DNA of 64,000 bases, taken from assembly GCF_007004625.1 (NCBI RefSeq), contig NZ_VIFV01000004.1, positions 62,001-126,000 on the forward strand, read 5' to 3'. A model generated the notes under the pieces. It was not told the origin of the DNA and did not search any database. It saw only the letters and a program-made list of their open reading frames with translations. This document shows, one piece after another, positions 8,305-16,583 of this stretch (within the stretch, counting starts at the first letter, position 1; each line of letters begins with the position of its first letter). The position numbers and the translations under genes were made by a program. The DNA comes from Planococcus salinarum (lineage in GTDB: Bacteria; Bacillota; Bacilli; Bacillales_A; Planococcaceae).

Positions 8305-9237
8305 ATGGACGTTTTATCCAAAAGCATCATTTTTGTGGGAGGGAAAGGCGGCGTCGGCAAATCCACGTCGGCAGCTGCCATCGCTTCAAAATCTGCGGAC
8401 AGCGGTTTTAAAACTTTGCTGATTTCGACAGATCCGGCCCACAATGTCGGCGATATCTTCAACCAGGAAATCGGCGGCAAAACGAAAGAAATTGCCAAAA
8501 ATCTTTACGCGCTGGAAATCGATCCCGAGATTGAGACCGAAAAATACATCAAAGGTGTAAAAGACAACATCAAAGGAACCGTCCATTCGAGCATGATGGA
8601 AGAAGTGAACCGCCAGCTCGACACGGCGAAAGCATCTCCTGGTGCGGATGAGGCCGCGCTGTTTGATAAGCTGATCCACATCATTCTGGAAGAGCGCCAG
8701 AATTTCGATAAACTGGTGTTTGATACGGCGCCGACCGGCCATACCATCCGTCTGCTGACGCTGCCTGAATTGATGGGCGTCTGGATAGAAGGGCTGCTTG
8801 ATAAACGCCGCAAGACGAACGAAAATTATTCAGCGCTTCTGAATGACGGTGAACCGCGCGAAGACCCGATTTACGATGTGCTGCGCGAGCGCCAGGAGCG
8901 CTTTTCCAAAGCACGCGATATTTTATTGAACGAAGAGGAGACCGGTTTTATCTTTGTATTGAATCCGGAGCGCCTGCCGATTCTGGAGACGAAAAAAGCG
9001 CTGGAATTGCTGCATAACTATCATCTGCACGTTAAAACACTGATCATCAATAAAGTCCTGCCGGAAGAGGCGGACGGTGAATTTTTGAAGGAACGCAAAA
9101 AGCACGAAAAGAAATACATGGAACTGATCAAGGAAACATTCCCGAAACAGGAATTGATTTTCATTCCATTATTTTCACAGGACATCATCAGTATGGATCA
9201 GTTGAAATTATTCAGTGAAAATTTTAAGGAGGCATAA
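8305..9237 (+). CDS. ArsA/TRC40/Get3-type ATPase
   Basis: The protein of about 310 aa has a deviant Walker A GGKGGVGKST (12-21), ISTDPAHNVGDIF (the ArsA/Get3 switch-like DTAPTGHTIRLL partner motif lies at about 145-156), and a Get3-like helical insert. A single ATPase domain makes it Get3/single-domain ArsA-like rather than the tandem ArsA of arsenite pumps. No ArsB, ArsD or ArsR gene is nearby, so arsenic export is unlikely. Pairing with the CC-ended small protein suggests insertion or chaperoning of that partner. ATG 8305 is preferred over in-frame ATG 8287 because AGAGGA sits 6 nt before it. Confidence 0.85.
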   Translation: MDVLSKSIIFVGGKGGVGKSTSAAAIASKSADSGFKTLLISTDPAHNVGDIFNQEIGGKTKEIAKNLYALEIDPEIETEKYIKGVKDNIKGTVHSSMMEEVNRQLDTAKASPGADEAALFDKLIHIILEERQNFDKLVFDTAPTGHTIRLLTLPELMGVWIEGLLDKRRKTNENYSALLNDGEPREDPIYDVLRERQERFSKARDILLNEEETGFIFVLNPERLPILETKKALELLHNYHLHVKTLIINKVLPEEADGEFLKERKKHEKKYMELIKETFPKQELIFIPLFSQDIISMDQLKLFSENFKEA

Positions 9238-9238
9238 C

Positions 9239-10222
9239 GTGAAAGCATTTGTGATTGAACACGGAGAACTGAAAATAACAGAAATGCCGGAACCAACAGC
9301 GCAAAAAGGCGAGGTGCTGGTCGCCCTGAAAACAGCGGGGATCAACCACCGGGACTTGAACCTGTTGAAACGGCACGGCAATAAACCTGAGCCGCTCATC
9401 ATCGGGTCCGACGGCGCAGGAGTGGTGGAAGCAGTAGGAGAAGGTATAACGAACGTTGCGGTTGGGGATGAAGTCATCATCAATCCTGCGCTTCGCTGGT
9501 TCGCCAATAGCGAAGCCCCGCCGCCTGAATTTGATATTCTGGGATTGCCGGACCACGGGACGTTTGCGGGAAAAATCGCTCTGTCTGCCGAGCAGGTCGA
9601 GAGGAAGCCGGCCCATCTGACATGGGAAGAAGCGGGTGGCCTGGCATTGCCGGCGATGACCGGTTACCGCGCCTTGTTTACAAAAGGACAGGTCACAGAA
9701 GGCGATACGCTGTTTATCCCGGGAGCGGGGAGCGGCGTCGCCACTTTCCTCATCCAATTTGCGAAGAATATCGGTGCACGGGTCATCGTCACCTCAAGAA
9801 GTGAAGACAAATTGGCGCATGCCAAAGAATTGGGCGCAGATTTGGCAATCGCGACCGACAGCGACTGGGAGAAGGAATTGGAGAACGAAACGATTGACCT
9901 GGCCATCGACAGCGTCGGGGCTGCCACTTTCAACCGGACATTGGATGTTCTGAAAAAAGGCGGGCGCATTGTCATTTTTGGTGCTACGACGGATGACGTG
10001 GTCGATTTCAATCTTCGGAAATTTTTCTACGGCCAGTACCAATTGTTCGGTTCCACAATGGGAAGCCGCGATGAATTGCGCGAACTGATCAGTCATATGG
10101 AGCAATACGAGATGCACCCGGTTGTCGGAAAAATGTTCCAACTGGAACAGGCGCAGGAAGCGTTCGATTTTCTGAAGGATGCCAAGCAATTCGGCAAAGT
10201 AATCTTGCGAATCAGTCAATAA
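9239..10222 (+). CDS. zinc-type alcohol dehydrogenase-like / quinone oxidoreductase (YogA-like)
   Basis: This MDR-superfamily protein of about 327 aa has a GroES-like half (IIGSDGAGVVEAVGEG) and a nucleotide-binding half with GAGSGVATFLIQFAKNIGARV. It resembles the B. subtilis YogA group, NAD(P)-dependent reductases of unknown substrate. GTG 9239 follows AAGGAGG (9226-9232) and begins 1 bp after the ATPase stop, so it is cotranscribed with the ArsA-type gene. Its last 38 bp begin a 415-bp direct repeat whose second copy lies beyond ilvD, leaving an orphan copy of this gene's tail at 12921-12958. Confidence 0.85.
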   Translation: MKAFVIEHGELKITEMPEPTAQKGEVLVALKTAGINHRDLNLLKRHGNKPEPLIIGSDGAGVVEAVGEGITNVAVGDEVIINPALRWFANSEAPPPEFDILGLPDHGTFAGKIALSAEQVERKPAHLTWEEAGGLALPAMTGYRALFTKGQVTEGDTLFIPGAGSGVATFLIQFAKNIGARVIVTSRSEDKLAHAKELGADLAIATDSDWEKELENETIDLAIDSVGAATFNRTLDVLKKGGRIVIFGATTDDVVDFNLRKFFYGQYQLFGSTMGSRDELRELISHMEQYEMHPVVGKMFQLEQAQEAFDFLKDAKQFGKVILRISQ

Positions 10223-10599
10223 GTATGAAACCTGGTGGCAGTTCATCCGTAATAAGAGTATAAGAAAAAATTTCACTGGAGGTAATGAACATGGAAACCA
10301 AAGGGTTGAAAATCCTCGTCCACGCCAGCGCGTTTTTTGCTCCATTCCTTGTGCCGTTCATCGTGTATCTGATGTCGGAAGACAAAGATGTCAAACGCTT
10401 GTCCATAGAGGCCCTGCTGTTCCAGTTGGTTCTGGGAGCACTGATTTTCGTTTCCAGCCTGCTCGTCATCGTGTTGATCGGCATTCCAATGCTGATTGTA
10501 TTCGGACTCATCGGAGTGATCATACCAATCCTTGGTATCATCAACGCCCTGAACGACCAATATTTCAGCTATCCGATTGTCGGCAGCTGGTATAACTAA
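10185..10599. repeat. 415-bp direct repeat, left copy
   Basis: Nearly identical, base for base and equal in length, to 12921-13335. It includes the last codons of the 9239 gene, the intergenic leader and the whole DUF4870-like gene. Visible differences include the leader (AAAAAATTTC against AGTAATCCTA) and two amino-acid changes. It is probably the parental copy, because it is continuous with the intact upstream gene. Confidence 0.95.
10291..10599 (+). CDS. DUF4870-like small membrane protein, copy 1
   Basis: The 102-aa protein has a conserved N-terminal HASAFFAPFLVPFIVYLM membrane segment, a short charged stretch (SEDKDVKRLSIEALLFQ), then two more hydrophobic segments ending FGLIGVIIPILGIINALN. 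This topology and the charged loop are typical of DUF4870/Tic20-like proteins of unknown function. ATG 10291 is chosen over ATG 10285 because GGAGG (10278-10282) leaves 8 nt rather than 2. A second gene at 13027 encodes the same protein with Met-to-Leu and Gln-to-Glu changes only. The terminator here is displaced by about 120 bp containing a decayed intergenic repeat. Confidence 0.85.
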   Translation: METKGLKILVHASAFFAPFLVPFIVYLMSEDKDVKRLSIEALLFQLVLGALIFVSSLLVIVLIGIPMLIVFGLIGVIIPILGIINALNDQYFSYPIVGSWYN

Positions 10600-10626
10600 G
10601 AAATGCGAAAGCGTCCATTCCGCTCC

Positions 10627-10660
10627 TTATGACTCGAGGAGGCGGGTGCTGGAGTCTGGA
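10627..10660 (-). repeat. R-family intergenic repeat, decayed copy
   Basis: TTATGACTCGAGGAGG followed by CGGGTGCTGGAGTCTGGA is a diverged reverse complement of the R element TCCAGACTCCAGCGGCCC...TTCGGGTCATAA at 56139. It lies between the DUF4870-like stop codon and its terminator. The other direct-repeat copy lacks this insertion. Confidence 0.7.
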
Positions 10661-10722
10661 AGAGTAATAACTCTCACATGCGCTCCATTTAGCGTAGAAA
10701 AAGAATGTTTTCGAAACTTCTC

Positions 10723-10746
10723 AAAAGTCCTTCGGGGCTTTTTTTA
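10723..10746 (+). terminator. terminator of DUF4870-like gene, copy 1
   Basis: AAAAGTCC-TTCG-GGGCTTTTTTT forms a short stem with a stable TTCG loop and a U-tract. The equivalent terminator in the second repeat copy follows the stop codon directly. Confidence 0.75.
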
Positions 10747-10951
10747 GTGTGGCAGAGTTTGGAGAAAAAACATGGACGGTCACATATATTCAGTAAGACT
10801 GCTTGTTTTCAGTGACATCCAGAAAGAAAGTTATTCTAGAGAAGGTAATTATAGAGAAATATATTGCATACAACCCGAAAAAATTACAGAAAAATGTAAC
10901 CGCATACATATGTAAGTTATATGACAATTGTAAAAATAATTATTTTATTCA

Positions 10952-10979
10952 TTGAATTCTGACAAATCTACTCTATAAT
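10952..10979 (+). promoter_or_regulatory. ilvD promoter
   Basis: TTGAAT (10952-10957) and a consensus TATAAT (10974-10979) are spaced 16 bp apart, 26 bp before the ilvD start codon. This gives ilvD its own strong promoter and a very short leader. Confidence 0.7.
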
Positions 10980-11005
10980 GTATAAAAAGAAAGGATAGGA
11001 TAATT

Positions 11006-12691
11006 ATGAAAAAAGATTTGCGCATTAACAGCAAAGTATTCAGTGAAGGGGCGATGAAAGCACCCAATCGTGCCATGCTTCGTTCAGTTGGGGTTACAGA
11101 TGAAGACTTCAAGAAACCTATGATTGGCGTCGCCAGTACTTGGAGCGAAGTGACGCCGTGCAATATACATATTGATGACTTGGCGATCAGCGCAAAAAAA
11201 GGAGCGAAGGAAGCGGGAGGCGTACCATTCATCTTTAACACAATCACAGTTTCCGATGGCATTTCAATGGGGACAGAAGGCATGAAGTATTCCCTGTCAA
11301 GCCGCGATGTCATTGCCGATTCGATAGAAACAGTTGTCGGAGCAGAAAGCCTGGATGGCTTAGTGGCGATTGGAGGTTGTGACAAGAACATACCGGGTTG
11401 TTTGATTGCGATTGCAAACTCTGAAGTGCCAGCTGTTTTTGTTTACGGAGGAACAATTTCTCCAGGACGCCACAGTGGCCAGGACATTGACATTGTCTCG
11501 GTATTTGAAGGTGTTGGCCAGCACAATAATGGCGACATCAACGATGATACGCTTCGCAGTATCGAGTGCAACGCCTGCCCGGGAGCGGGATCATGCGGTG
11601 GGATGTATACAGCCAACACGATGGCATCGGCTGCTGAAGCAATGGGAATGAGTTTGCCTGGAAGCTCTTCCAATCCGGCGGTATCTGCAGAAAAATTAGT
11701 CGATTGCGAAAAAGCTGGTGCAGCAGTACACAACCTGCTGGAACTGGATATTTACCCGAAAGACATCATGACAAAAGAAGCATTTGAAAATGCCATCACT
11801 GTTGTCATGGCACTCGGTGGATCGACGAATGCCGTCCTGCATCTATTGGCAATTGCCCATGCCGCAGAAGTAGATTTGACGATTGATGATTTTAACCGCA
11901 TGCAAAAAACTGTGCCGCATTTGGCGGACTTGAAGCCGAGCGGTAAATATGTCATGCAGGACCTGCACAGGGTCGGCGGCGTACAAGCTGTGATGAAAAT
12001 GTTGCTTGAAGGAGGTTATCTGCATGGGGACTGCATGACGGTCACCGGCAAAACAGTGGCGGAAAATCTGAAGGAAGCCCCGGCTTTGGAGGAAGGGCAG
12101 AAAGTCATTATGCCTTTCGACAATCCGAAACGCAAAGATGGCCCATTGATCGTTCTGAAAGGCAATCTTTCGCCGAACGGTGCCGTAGCGAAAGTATCCG
12201 GGGTGAAAGTGAAGCGCCATACGGGTCCAGCTCGCGTCTACAATAATGAAAAAGAAGCAACTGCAGCCGTTATGGCAAACGAAATCAATGAAGGCGATGT
12301 ATTAGTCATCCGTTATGTAGGGCCAAAAGGCGGTCCGGGAATGCCGGAAATGCTGTCGGTATCTGCAATTCTTGTCGGCAAAGGCATGGATGCATCTGTC
12401 GCGTTATTGACAGACGGACGGTTTTCAGGCGGCACACATGGTTTGGTTGTGGGGCATATTTCGCCGGAAGCTCAAGTGGGCGGACCGATCGGCTTGCTGA
12501 AGGAAGGCGATGTCATCACCATCGATTCTGAATTACAGGAAATTACCATGGATGTTTCCGAATCCGAATTGGAAGAACGCCGCAAGCAATGGGTAGCTCC
12601 GCCGCTCCACAAAAAAGGCGTACTTGGCAAATATGCGCATAATGTTTCCTGTTCTTCAAAAGGAGCAGTTACTGATTATTTAAATCGGTGA
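11006..12691 (+). CDS. ilvD: dihydroxy-acid dehydratase
   Basis: At 561 aa it is full length for the IlvD/Edd family. Iron-sulfur ligands are visible: [10 protein letters not shown] (Cys125) and [15 protein letters not shown] (Cys191 and Cys197), plus the C-terminal [21 protein letters not shown] signature split around Gly. It dehydrates 2,3-dihydroxy-3-methylbutanoate and the isoleucine analogue in branched-chain amino acid synthesis. No ilvB, ilvC or leu genes are adjacent. The gene stands alone between 415-bp direct repeats and has its own promoter, which suggests it was inserted or is a duplicate of an operonic copy elsewhere. ATG 11006 follows AAAGGATAGGA. Confidence 0.95.
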   Translation: MKKDLRINSKVFSEGAMKAPNRAMLRSVGVTDEDFKKPMIGVASTWSEVTPCNIHIDDLAISAKKGAKEAGGVPFIFNTITVSDGISMGTEGMKYSLSSRDVIADSIETVVGAESLDGLVAIGGCDKNIPGCLIAIANSEVPAVFVYGGTISPGRHSGQDIDIVSVFEGVGQHNNGDINDDTLRSIECNACPGAGSCGGMYTANTMASAAEAMGMSLPGSSSNPAVSAEKLVDCEKAGAAVHNLLELDIYPKDIMTKEAFENAITVVMALGGSTNAVLHLLAIAHAAEVDLTIDDFNRMQKTVPHLADLKPSGKYVMQDLHRVGGVQAVMKMLLEGGYLHGDCMTVTGKTVAENLKEAPALEEGQKVIMPFDNPKRKDGPLIVLKGNLSPNGAVAKVSGVKVKRHTGPARVYNNEKEATAAVMANEINEGDVLVIRYVGPKGGPGMPEMLSVSAILVGKGMDASVALLTDGRFSGGTHGLVVGHISPEAQVGGPIGLLKEGDVITIDSELQEITMDVSESELEERRKQWVAPPLHKKGVLGKYAHNVSCSSKGAVTDYLNR

Positions 12692-12760
12692 ACAAAGATC
12701 AAAGGCTGGTCTGGTAAGTACAGCGGATTCTCGGCTTAACTGAAGAAAGGCCAGATGAAA

Positions 12761-12799
12761 AAGTGCTCAGCAGGAATCTCTTATTCTTGCTGAGTACTT
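12761..12799 (+). terminator. hairpin after ilvD
   Basis: AAGTGCTCAGCA pairs with TGCTGAGTACTT with one G-T wobble around a 15-nt loop. The U-tract is poor (CAATTT), so termination may be partial. Confidence 0.5.
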
Positions 12800-12920
12800 C
12801 AATTTAAGGAATCTGAATATTACGCGTATAAAAAAGGGTTTCCAAGATCTTTTTTGATGACTTAGCAAATCTGCTTCCAGCTGATCGGTTCCCACCAACA
12901 ATGCAGTTCTGGATCATCCC

Positions 12921-12958
12921 AGCAATTCGGCAAAGTAATTTTGCGAATCAGTCAATAA
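12921..12958 (+). pseudogene. orphan 3' tail of the 9239 reductase gene
   Basis: The frame encodes QFGKVILRISQ and a TAA, exactly the last residues of the reductase at 9239-10222, without the rest of the gene. It is a by-product of the 415-bp duplication and is not expressed as a protein. Confidence 0.9.
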
Positions 12959-13026
12959 GTATGAAACCTGGTGGCAGTTCATCCGTAGTAAGAGTATAAG
13001 AAGTAATCCTACTGGAGGTAATGAAC

Positions 13027-13335
13027 ATGGAAACCAAAGGGTTGAAAATCCTCGTCCACGCCAGCGCGTTTTTTGCTCCATTCCTTGTGCCGTTCATCGT
13101 CTATCTGATGTCGGAAGACAAAGATGTCAAACGCTTGTCCATAGAGGCCCTGCTGTTCCAGTTGGTTCTGGGAGCACTGATTTTCGTTTCCAGCCTGCTC
13201 GTCATCGTGTTGATCGGCATTCCATTGCTGATTGTATTCGGACTCATCGGAGTGATCATACCGATCCTTGGTATCATCAACGCCCTGAACGACGAATATT
13301 TCAGCTATCCGATCGTTGGCAGCTGGTATAATTAA
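13027..13335 (+). CDS. DUF4870-like small membrane protein, copy 2
   Basis: It is the second copy of the gene at 10291-10599 and also 102 aa. Relative to copy 1, Met becomes Leu in LIGIPLLIVFG and Gln becomes Glu in INALNDEYF; a few silent changes are visible. Three hydrophobic segments flank the SEDKDVKRLSIEALL loop. GGAGG lies 8 nt before ATG 13027, as in copy 1. Conservation of the reading frame and RBS in both copies suggests both remain functional or the duplication is recent. Its terminator follows directly. Confidence 0.85.
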   Translation: METKGLKILVHASAFFAPFLVPFIVYLMSEDKDVKRLSIEALLFQLVLGALIFVSSLLVIVLIGIPLLIVFGLIGVIIPILGIINALNDEYFSYPIVGSWYN

Positions 13336-13362
13336 AAGTCCTTTCGGGCTTTTTTTTTTTTT
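13334..13362 (+). terminator. terminator of DUF4870-like gene, copy 2
   Basis: AAAAGTCC-TTT-CGGGCTTTT with a run of at least 12 T begins within the stop codon context. It is the direct counterpart of 10723-10746. Confidence 0.85.
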
Positions 13363-13415
13363 GGCATTTCTCCTCCATTAAAACTGTTCGGAAAGGTGTG
13401 CGGAAAATGGTGGAC

Positions 13416-13446
13416 GTTCGTAAAGTGTTTTGCCACGTTTGCGAAC
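13416..13446. repeat. B-family palindrome, variant copy
   Basis: GTTCGTAAA (13416-13424) and TTTGCGAAC (13438-13446) form a 9-bp inverted repeat with one mismatch and a 13-bp centre. It lies 34 bp before a canonical B copy. A further half-like GTTCGGAAAGGTGTG is at 13386. Confidence 0.65.
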
Positions 13447-13480
13447 GCTCTTTTCGGCCTCTTTTAGCTGTTTTTCAGAT

Positions 13481-13506
13481 GTTCGTAAAGGTGTACTTTT
13501 ACGAAC
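13481..13506. repeat. B-family palindrome, copy 1
   Basis: GTTCGTAAA-GGTGTACT-TTTACGAAC is a 26-bp inverted repeat with 9-bp perfect arms. Other copies occur at 20829, 22144, 24147 and 26421. The half GTACTTTTACGAACG is invariant. It opens the accessory region. Confidence 0.85.
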
Positions 13507-13591
13507 GTTTTTATTTCCAAATTTAACTAGTCATCAAATGAGTTCCTGTGTATATTTATGAAAAGCGTCTAAAAAAACAGAGGTGCAGTGT

Positions 13592-13927
13592 ATGAGAGAG
13601 AAAAGTGAGATTCTTGCTCTGCTCAAACCATTAGTCGAAGACTTGGTTAGCGGCAATTTAGAATTAATTGTAGAAACGGAAAGAAGCGGACCTTATACCG
13701 TGGAAGAACTGAAGGAGCAACTAGATGATTACGGGGGAACATTGACAGCATCACCTGAAACAGACTACAAAAACCTTGAACTCTATGAGATTGACGATGA
13801 GCCTGAGTGGGTGCTGGAATATGAACTATGGGTCGACGGAGAAAAGTCGGATTTGACATTAACCTGCACGGTCCGGTTAACGGAACAGGAAAAATCAATT
13901 GCCATTGACAGCATTCATGTTCTTTAA
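13592..13927 (+). CDS. DUF7668-like protein, probable immunity protein
   Basis: The 111-aa acidic cytoplasmic protein begins ILALLKPLVEDLVSGNLELI and ends with ELWVDGEKSDLTLTCTV...IDSIHVL. That tail (two-strand LW...SDLTL followed by a terminal IHVL) resembles the DUF7668 family as I remember it. Such proteins recur among immunity genes of polymorphic toxins. ATG 13592 is favoured over the in-frame GTG 13583 because GAGGTG is 6 nt upstream. It is the first of a series of small same-strand genes with no toxin partner. The immunity role is inferred from family resemblance and neighbours. Confidence 0.65.
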   Translation: MREKSEILALLKPLVEDLVSGNLELIVETERSGPYTVEELKEQLDDYGGTLTASPETDYKNLELYEIDDEPEWVLEYELWVDGEKSDLTLTCTVRLTEQEKSIAIDSIHVL

Positions 13928-13988
13928 AGAAAGTGCGTAAACAAGCTGAAAAAGTAGATGTTAATTCTGAATGAAAAGAGGAAGTCCA

Positions 13989-14348
13989 ATGAATGAAGCG
14001 TTGGTTGAAAGATTTGCTAAATCTCTTTACGAATCAATCGTGAAAGAAAACCTCGAACTTTACAAAGATATGTATCAGAACATAGCGATAGATTCACATA
14101 CTGATGAGAAGGGGAAAGGAACAATCAATTTCTACAATGATTTAACGGATGAACAAAGAGTGATGTTATTTGAAATCATTGAACAAACCATGATCGATAC
14201 GGTTTCTACTGTTTTAGGGATCATTGATGGACATGTAACGCAAGCAGACGATTCGATCGAACCTAAATTACTCCTTAATTCAATGGACACTGAAGGAGAA
14301 CTTCAAAATTTATTTCTAGCATATGTAGAAGAACTTGATAACCAATGA
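13989..14348 (+). CDS. hypothetical protein (119 aa), accessory region
   Basis: This small, acidic, mostly helical soluble protein has no signal peptide or membrane segment. A conserved-looking stretch FYNDLTDEQRVMLFEIIEQ precedes a helix IDTVSTVLGIIDG. I do not recognise the family. ATG 13989 with AGAGGA 6 nt upstream is a better start than ATG 13971. It lies 61 bp after the DUF7668-like gene and 109 bp before an Imm33-like gene on the same strand, so another orphan immunity protein is plausible but unproven. Confidence 0.6.
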   Translation: MNEALVERFAKSLYESIVKENLELYKDMYQNIAIDSHTDEKGKGTINFYNDLTDEQRVMLFEIIEQTMIDTVSTVLGIIDGHVTQADDSIEPKLLLNSMDTEGELQNLFLAYVEELDNQ

Positions 14349-14457
14349 GATAGTCGACATTATGTTAGTCTACAAATCAACGCTTGCTAGAACATGGAGA
14401 AAATAGACGGATATAACTTTTTCTGCAGAACGTTTTAAAGAAAGGTTTGTAAAGGAT

Positions 14458-14916
14458 ATGAAACTAACAACCAAGCTGATAAACGGGTTAGGGGATATTT
14501 TAGCAACAATCAGAAGTAAAGAGTCCGTTAATAGTAATGTAGAAATGGATACAATAGAAATGAATATATCAATCGAACAAAAAAGGATTTGCGAAAAGTA
14601 TGGCTCAGCGTTCTTGCCAACCGTTAATCGGGAAAAAATCGGAGTGGCCTATAACGCTAAACAAGGAATAATGCCAATCAATGGACTCCGCATGTATCCC
14701 GACGAAGGCACCTCAGGCTGGTTTATCTGGACAGGAGAAGAAGTGTCGGATGACCCTGAATTTTTTGTGCCTTATCATACAGTACATATCGAAGAGTGGC
14801 TAAAGGACATCACTAAATACCTTGGATTGGCTCCGGGATGGCGTTTTCTGATTGCGGGAGACTATGTGGATGTTTGGTTTGATGAAGCATTACTGAACGA
14901 AGAAACTGATAAATAA
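14458..14916 (+). CDS. Imm33-like immunity protein
   Basis: The 152-aa protein contains GIMPINGLRMYPDEGTSGWF, then IWTGEEVSDDPEFFVPYH, and ends with YLGLAPGWRFLIAGDYVDVWFDE. The GWF/YIW...FF.P.H and PGWRFLI..DY.DVW.D pattern is what I associate with Imm33-domain proteins of polymorphic toxin systems. Family members neutralise a cognate secreted toxin. No toxin gene is nearby, so this would be an orphan immunity gene guarding against toxins from other strains. Start ATG 14458 has GTAAAGG close upstream. Confidence 0.7.
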   Translation: MKLTTKLINGLGDILATIRSKESVNSNVEMDTIEMNISIEQKRICEKYGSAFLPTVNREKIGVAYNAKQGIMPINGLRMYPDEGTSGWFIWTGEEVSDDPEFFVPYHTVHIEEWLKDITKYLGLAPGWRFLIAGDYVDVWFDEALLNEETDK

Positions 14917-14999
14917 ATGTGGTCATGTGCAATAGAATTTATGGAAGTTGTTTAGAAAACGAGCGTTAATCAGGTTTTCGAACGAAAGGGATGAGCAGA

Positions 15000-15431
15000 A
15001 TGACCAAACGAAGAAGACGAAAAGTAGGCGATGTTTATGCCATTCCACTTCCTGATAGTACATACGCCTTCGGAAGGGCTTTTCGGGATGCTGGAATTGG
15101 AATCTACCGGTATATTGGCAACGGCCTCAATGACTTGCCGCAGGACGAAGAGTACCAGTTTATCGTTGGTGTTTATGAATCAGCGCTCAAGTCGGGAGAG
15201 TGGCCTTTTGTAGAAAACCGGCCTTTTGAAACGGAAGAGAAAGAATGGCCACCTCCATCTTGCATTAAGGATAAGCGTGCTGGGGAATACGCGATCTATT
15301 ACAAAGGCCAGATCCGGGATGCAACTGAAGAAGCGTGCGAAGGTCTTGAGGTAGCAGCGGTCTGGGAAGCGGAACATATTATCGACCGCATTTTGGGAGG
15401 TACCTCATGGACGAAATCGCTTGATTACTAG
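15000..15431 (+). CDS. Imm26-like immunity protein
   Basis: The 143-aa protein starts with a basic segment KRRRRKVGDVYAIPLPDSTY followed by AFGRAF. The GD.yAIPL....YAFGR opening is the hallmark of the Imm26 immunity family. The C-terminal ATEEACEGLEVAAVWEAEHI and IDRILGG also fit. ATG 15000 lies 9 nt after AAAGGG; in-frame ATG 14991 is too close to it. It follows the Imm33-like gene on the same strand with an 83-bp gap and no toxin gene. This strengthens the reading of the region as a polyimmunity locus. Confidence 0.75.
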   Translation: MTKRRRRKVGDVYAIPLPDSTYAFGRAFRDAGIGIYRYIGNGLNDLPQDEEYQFIVGVYESALKSGEWPFVENRPFETEEKEWPPPSCIKDKRAGEYAIYYKGQIRDATEEACEGLEVAAVWEAEHIIDRILGGTSWTKSLDY

Positions 15432-15580
15432 TAGTGACTCAGTTTGGAAAAACCTATTTCTGTTTCTAAAAAAATTGATCGAGAAACGAATTGTTTTTCA
15501 GATCAATGCCAACTATTTACTTAGGGTCTAAGTGTATTCAAAAAGTTGCACTACAATTCTAGGGTAGGGGGAACTTCTAA

Positions 15581-16453
15581 ATGGCACAGTCTTCAAGCTT
15601 ATATTTTATCGACTCTGGTGAAAAAGAAACAGGAACCACAATGGTATTAACTAGCTATTGGAATGAACAGTTAAAAAATGTCATGTTAGAACAAGGAATC
15701 CAACATCTGCGTCTTAGCAGAAGTGTCGATTGGGAAGATCAAGACATTGATTTCTTAAAATCACTGGACTTTTTAAAAGGTATTGAAATATATGCATTTG
15801 ACATCAAAGATGTAAGTGTCTTGCATCACCTTCCAACTCTCGAACATATTGGACTAGAATGTAATTTGTCTGTAGAACTGGATATAAGCCAATTCAAACA
15901 CCTTAGAATTTTTTTTAGTAGACACAGCAAGAAGCTAAAAAAGTGGTGGAAAGTTTCAACTTTGGAACGGTTGAATCTCACAAATTATCCGTTTGAGGAT
16001 CTGATGCCTTTACAGCAACTTGTTTGCTTAAAAAGCCTACAGCTGACTTCAACAAAACTTCAGACATTGAACGGAATCAATCACTTAAAAAACTTACAGC
16101 TGTTGGATTTATACAGCTGCCCCAAACTAATTTCACTTGAATCACTTAATGCTTTAAAAAGTTTGGAAGAGATAGAGTTTGATAGCTGTAAGCGAATCGA
16201 AAAATTAGACGAAATCGAAGGATTGGAGAATTTAAGAAAATTCATACTTACTAACTGTGGAGATATTCAATCAATCGAACCCTTAAAAAATTGTTTACAC
16301 TTGAAGAAAATTTTTATCGGGGGTAATACGACGATTACAGATGGAGACTTCAGCCCTCTTCTCGAATTGCCGAACCTAACCACTTTTATTTTTGTTGAAA
16401 AAAAGCATTATAGCTACAAACAGAAAGAAGTCGAAGCAATTTTACGTGAGTGA
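15581..16453 (+). CDS. leucine-rich repeat protein, paralogue A
   Basis: The 290-aa soluble protein consists mainly of about 22-residue leucine-rich repeats (for example LVCLKSLQLTSTKLQTLNGI and NLQLLDLYSCPKLISLESL) from about residue 80 to 255. It ends with a short conserved tail DGDFSPL...KKHYSYK. That tail is shared with the LRR protein at 26553 (DGDVSP...KKHYSH), so the two are paralogues. There is no signal peptide or LPXTG anchor, so it should act in the cytoplasm, probably as a protein-binding scaffold. Position among immunity-like genes suggests a toxin-binding or immunity role, which is inference. Confidence 0.75.
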   Translation: MAQSSSLYFIDSGEKETGTTMVLTSYWNEQLKNVMLEQGIQHLRLSRSVDWEDQDIDFLKSLDFLKGIEIYAFDIKDVSVLHHLPTLEHIGLECNLSVELDISQFKHLRIFFSRHSKKLKKWWKVSTLERLNLTNYPFEDLMPLQQLVCLKSLQLTSTKLQTLNGINHLKNLQLLDLYSCPKLISLESLNALKSLEEIEFDSCKRIEKLDEIEGLENLRKFILTNCGDIQSIEPLKNCLHLKKIFIGGNTTITDGDFSPLLELPNLTTFIFVEKKHYSYKQKEVEAILRE

Positions 16454-16583
16454 CGGCCGTAAGATTGCTTAATTAAGTAATTTTGGTTTGCAAACCAGGA
16501 CTTATTAGAAGTTACTTTAACACAGACAGTTTCCGCCTAGTCATCAAAATAAGCTAGGCAAAAAATAGGAGGATAGAACTTCC

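Larger units (their letters stand above)
10600..11005. other. 406-bp intergenic stretch before ilvD
   Basis: No gene is seen. It contains a decayed copy of the intergenic R element (10627-10660, reverse orientation), the displaced terminator of the DUF4870-like gene (10723-10746) and the ilvD promoter (10952-10979). Bases 10760-10950 are AT-rich with no feature that I can name. I looked for a CodY box and a T-box leader and did not find a convincing one. Confidence 0.7.
12692..13026. other. 335-bp intergenic stretch after ilvD
   Basis: It holds the likely ilvD terminator hairpin (12761-12799), about 120 bp without recognisable content, and then the left end of the second 415-bp repeat with the orphan tail of the 9239 gene. 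Confidence 0.7.
12921..13335. repeat. 415-bp direct repeat, right copy
   Basis: Equal in length and almost identical to 10185-10599. The left border falls inside what was the end of the 9239 reductase gene. The bases upstream (ATCCC against ATGCC) no longer match, which marks the duplication endpoint. Confidence 0.95.

Noticed and set aside
8305-9237. Arsenite efflux ATPase
   Set aside because: It has a single ATPase domain and no arsB, arsD or arsR neighbours, so an arsenic role is not supported.
10921-11005. CodY box or T-box leader before ilvD
   Set aside because: The best match to the CodY consensus has about six mismatches in 15 bases, and the leader is only about 25 bases, too short for a T-box.
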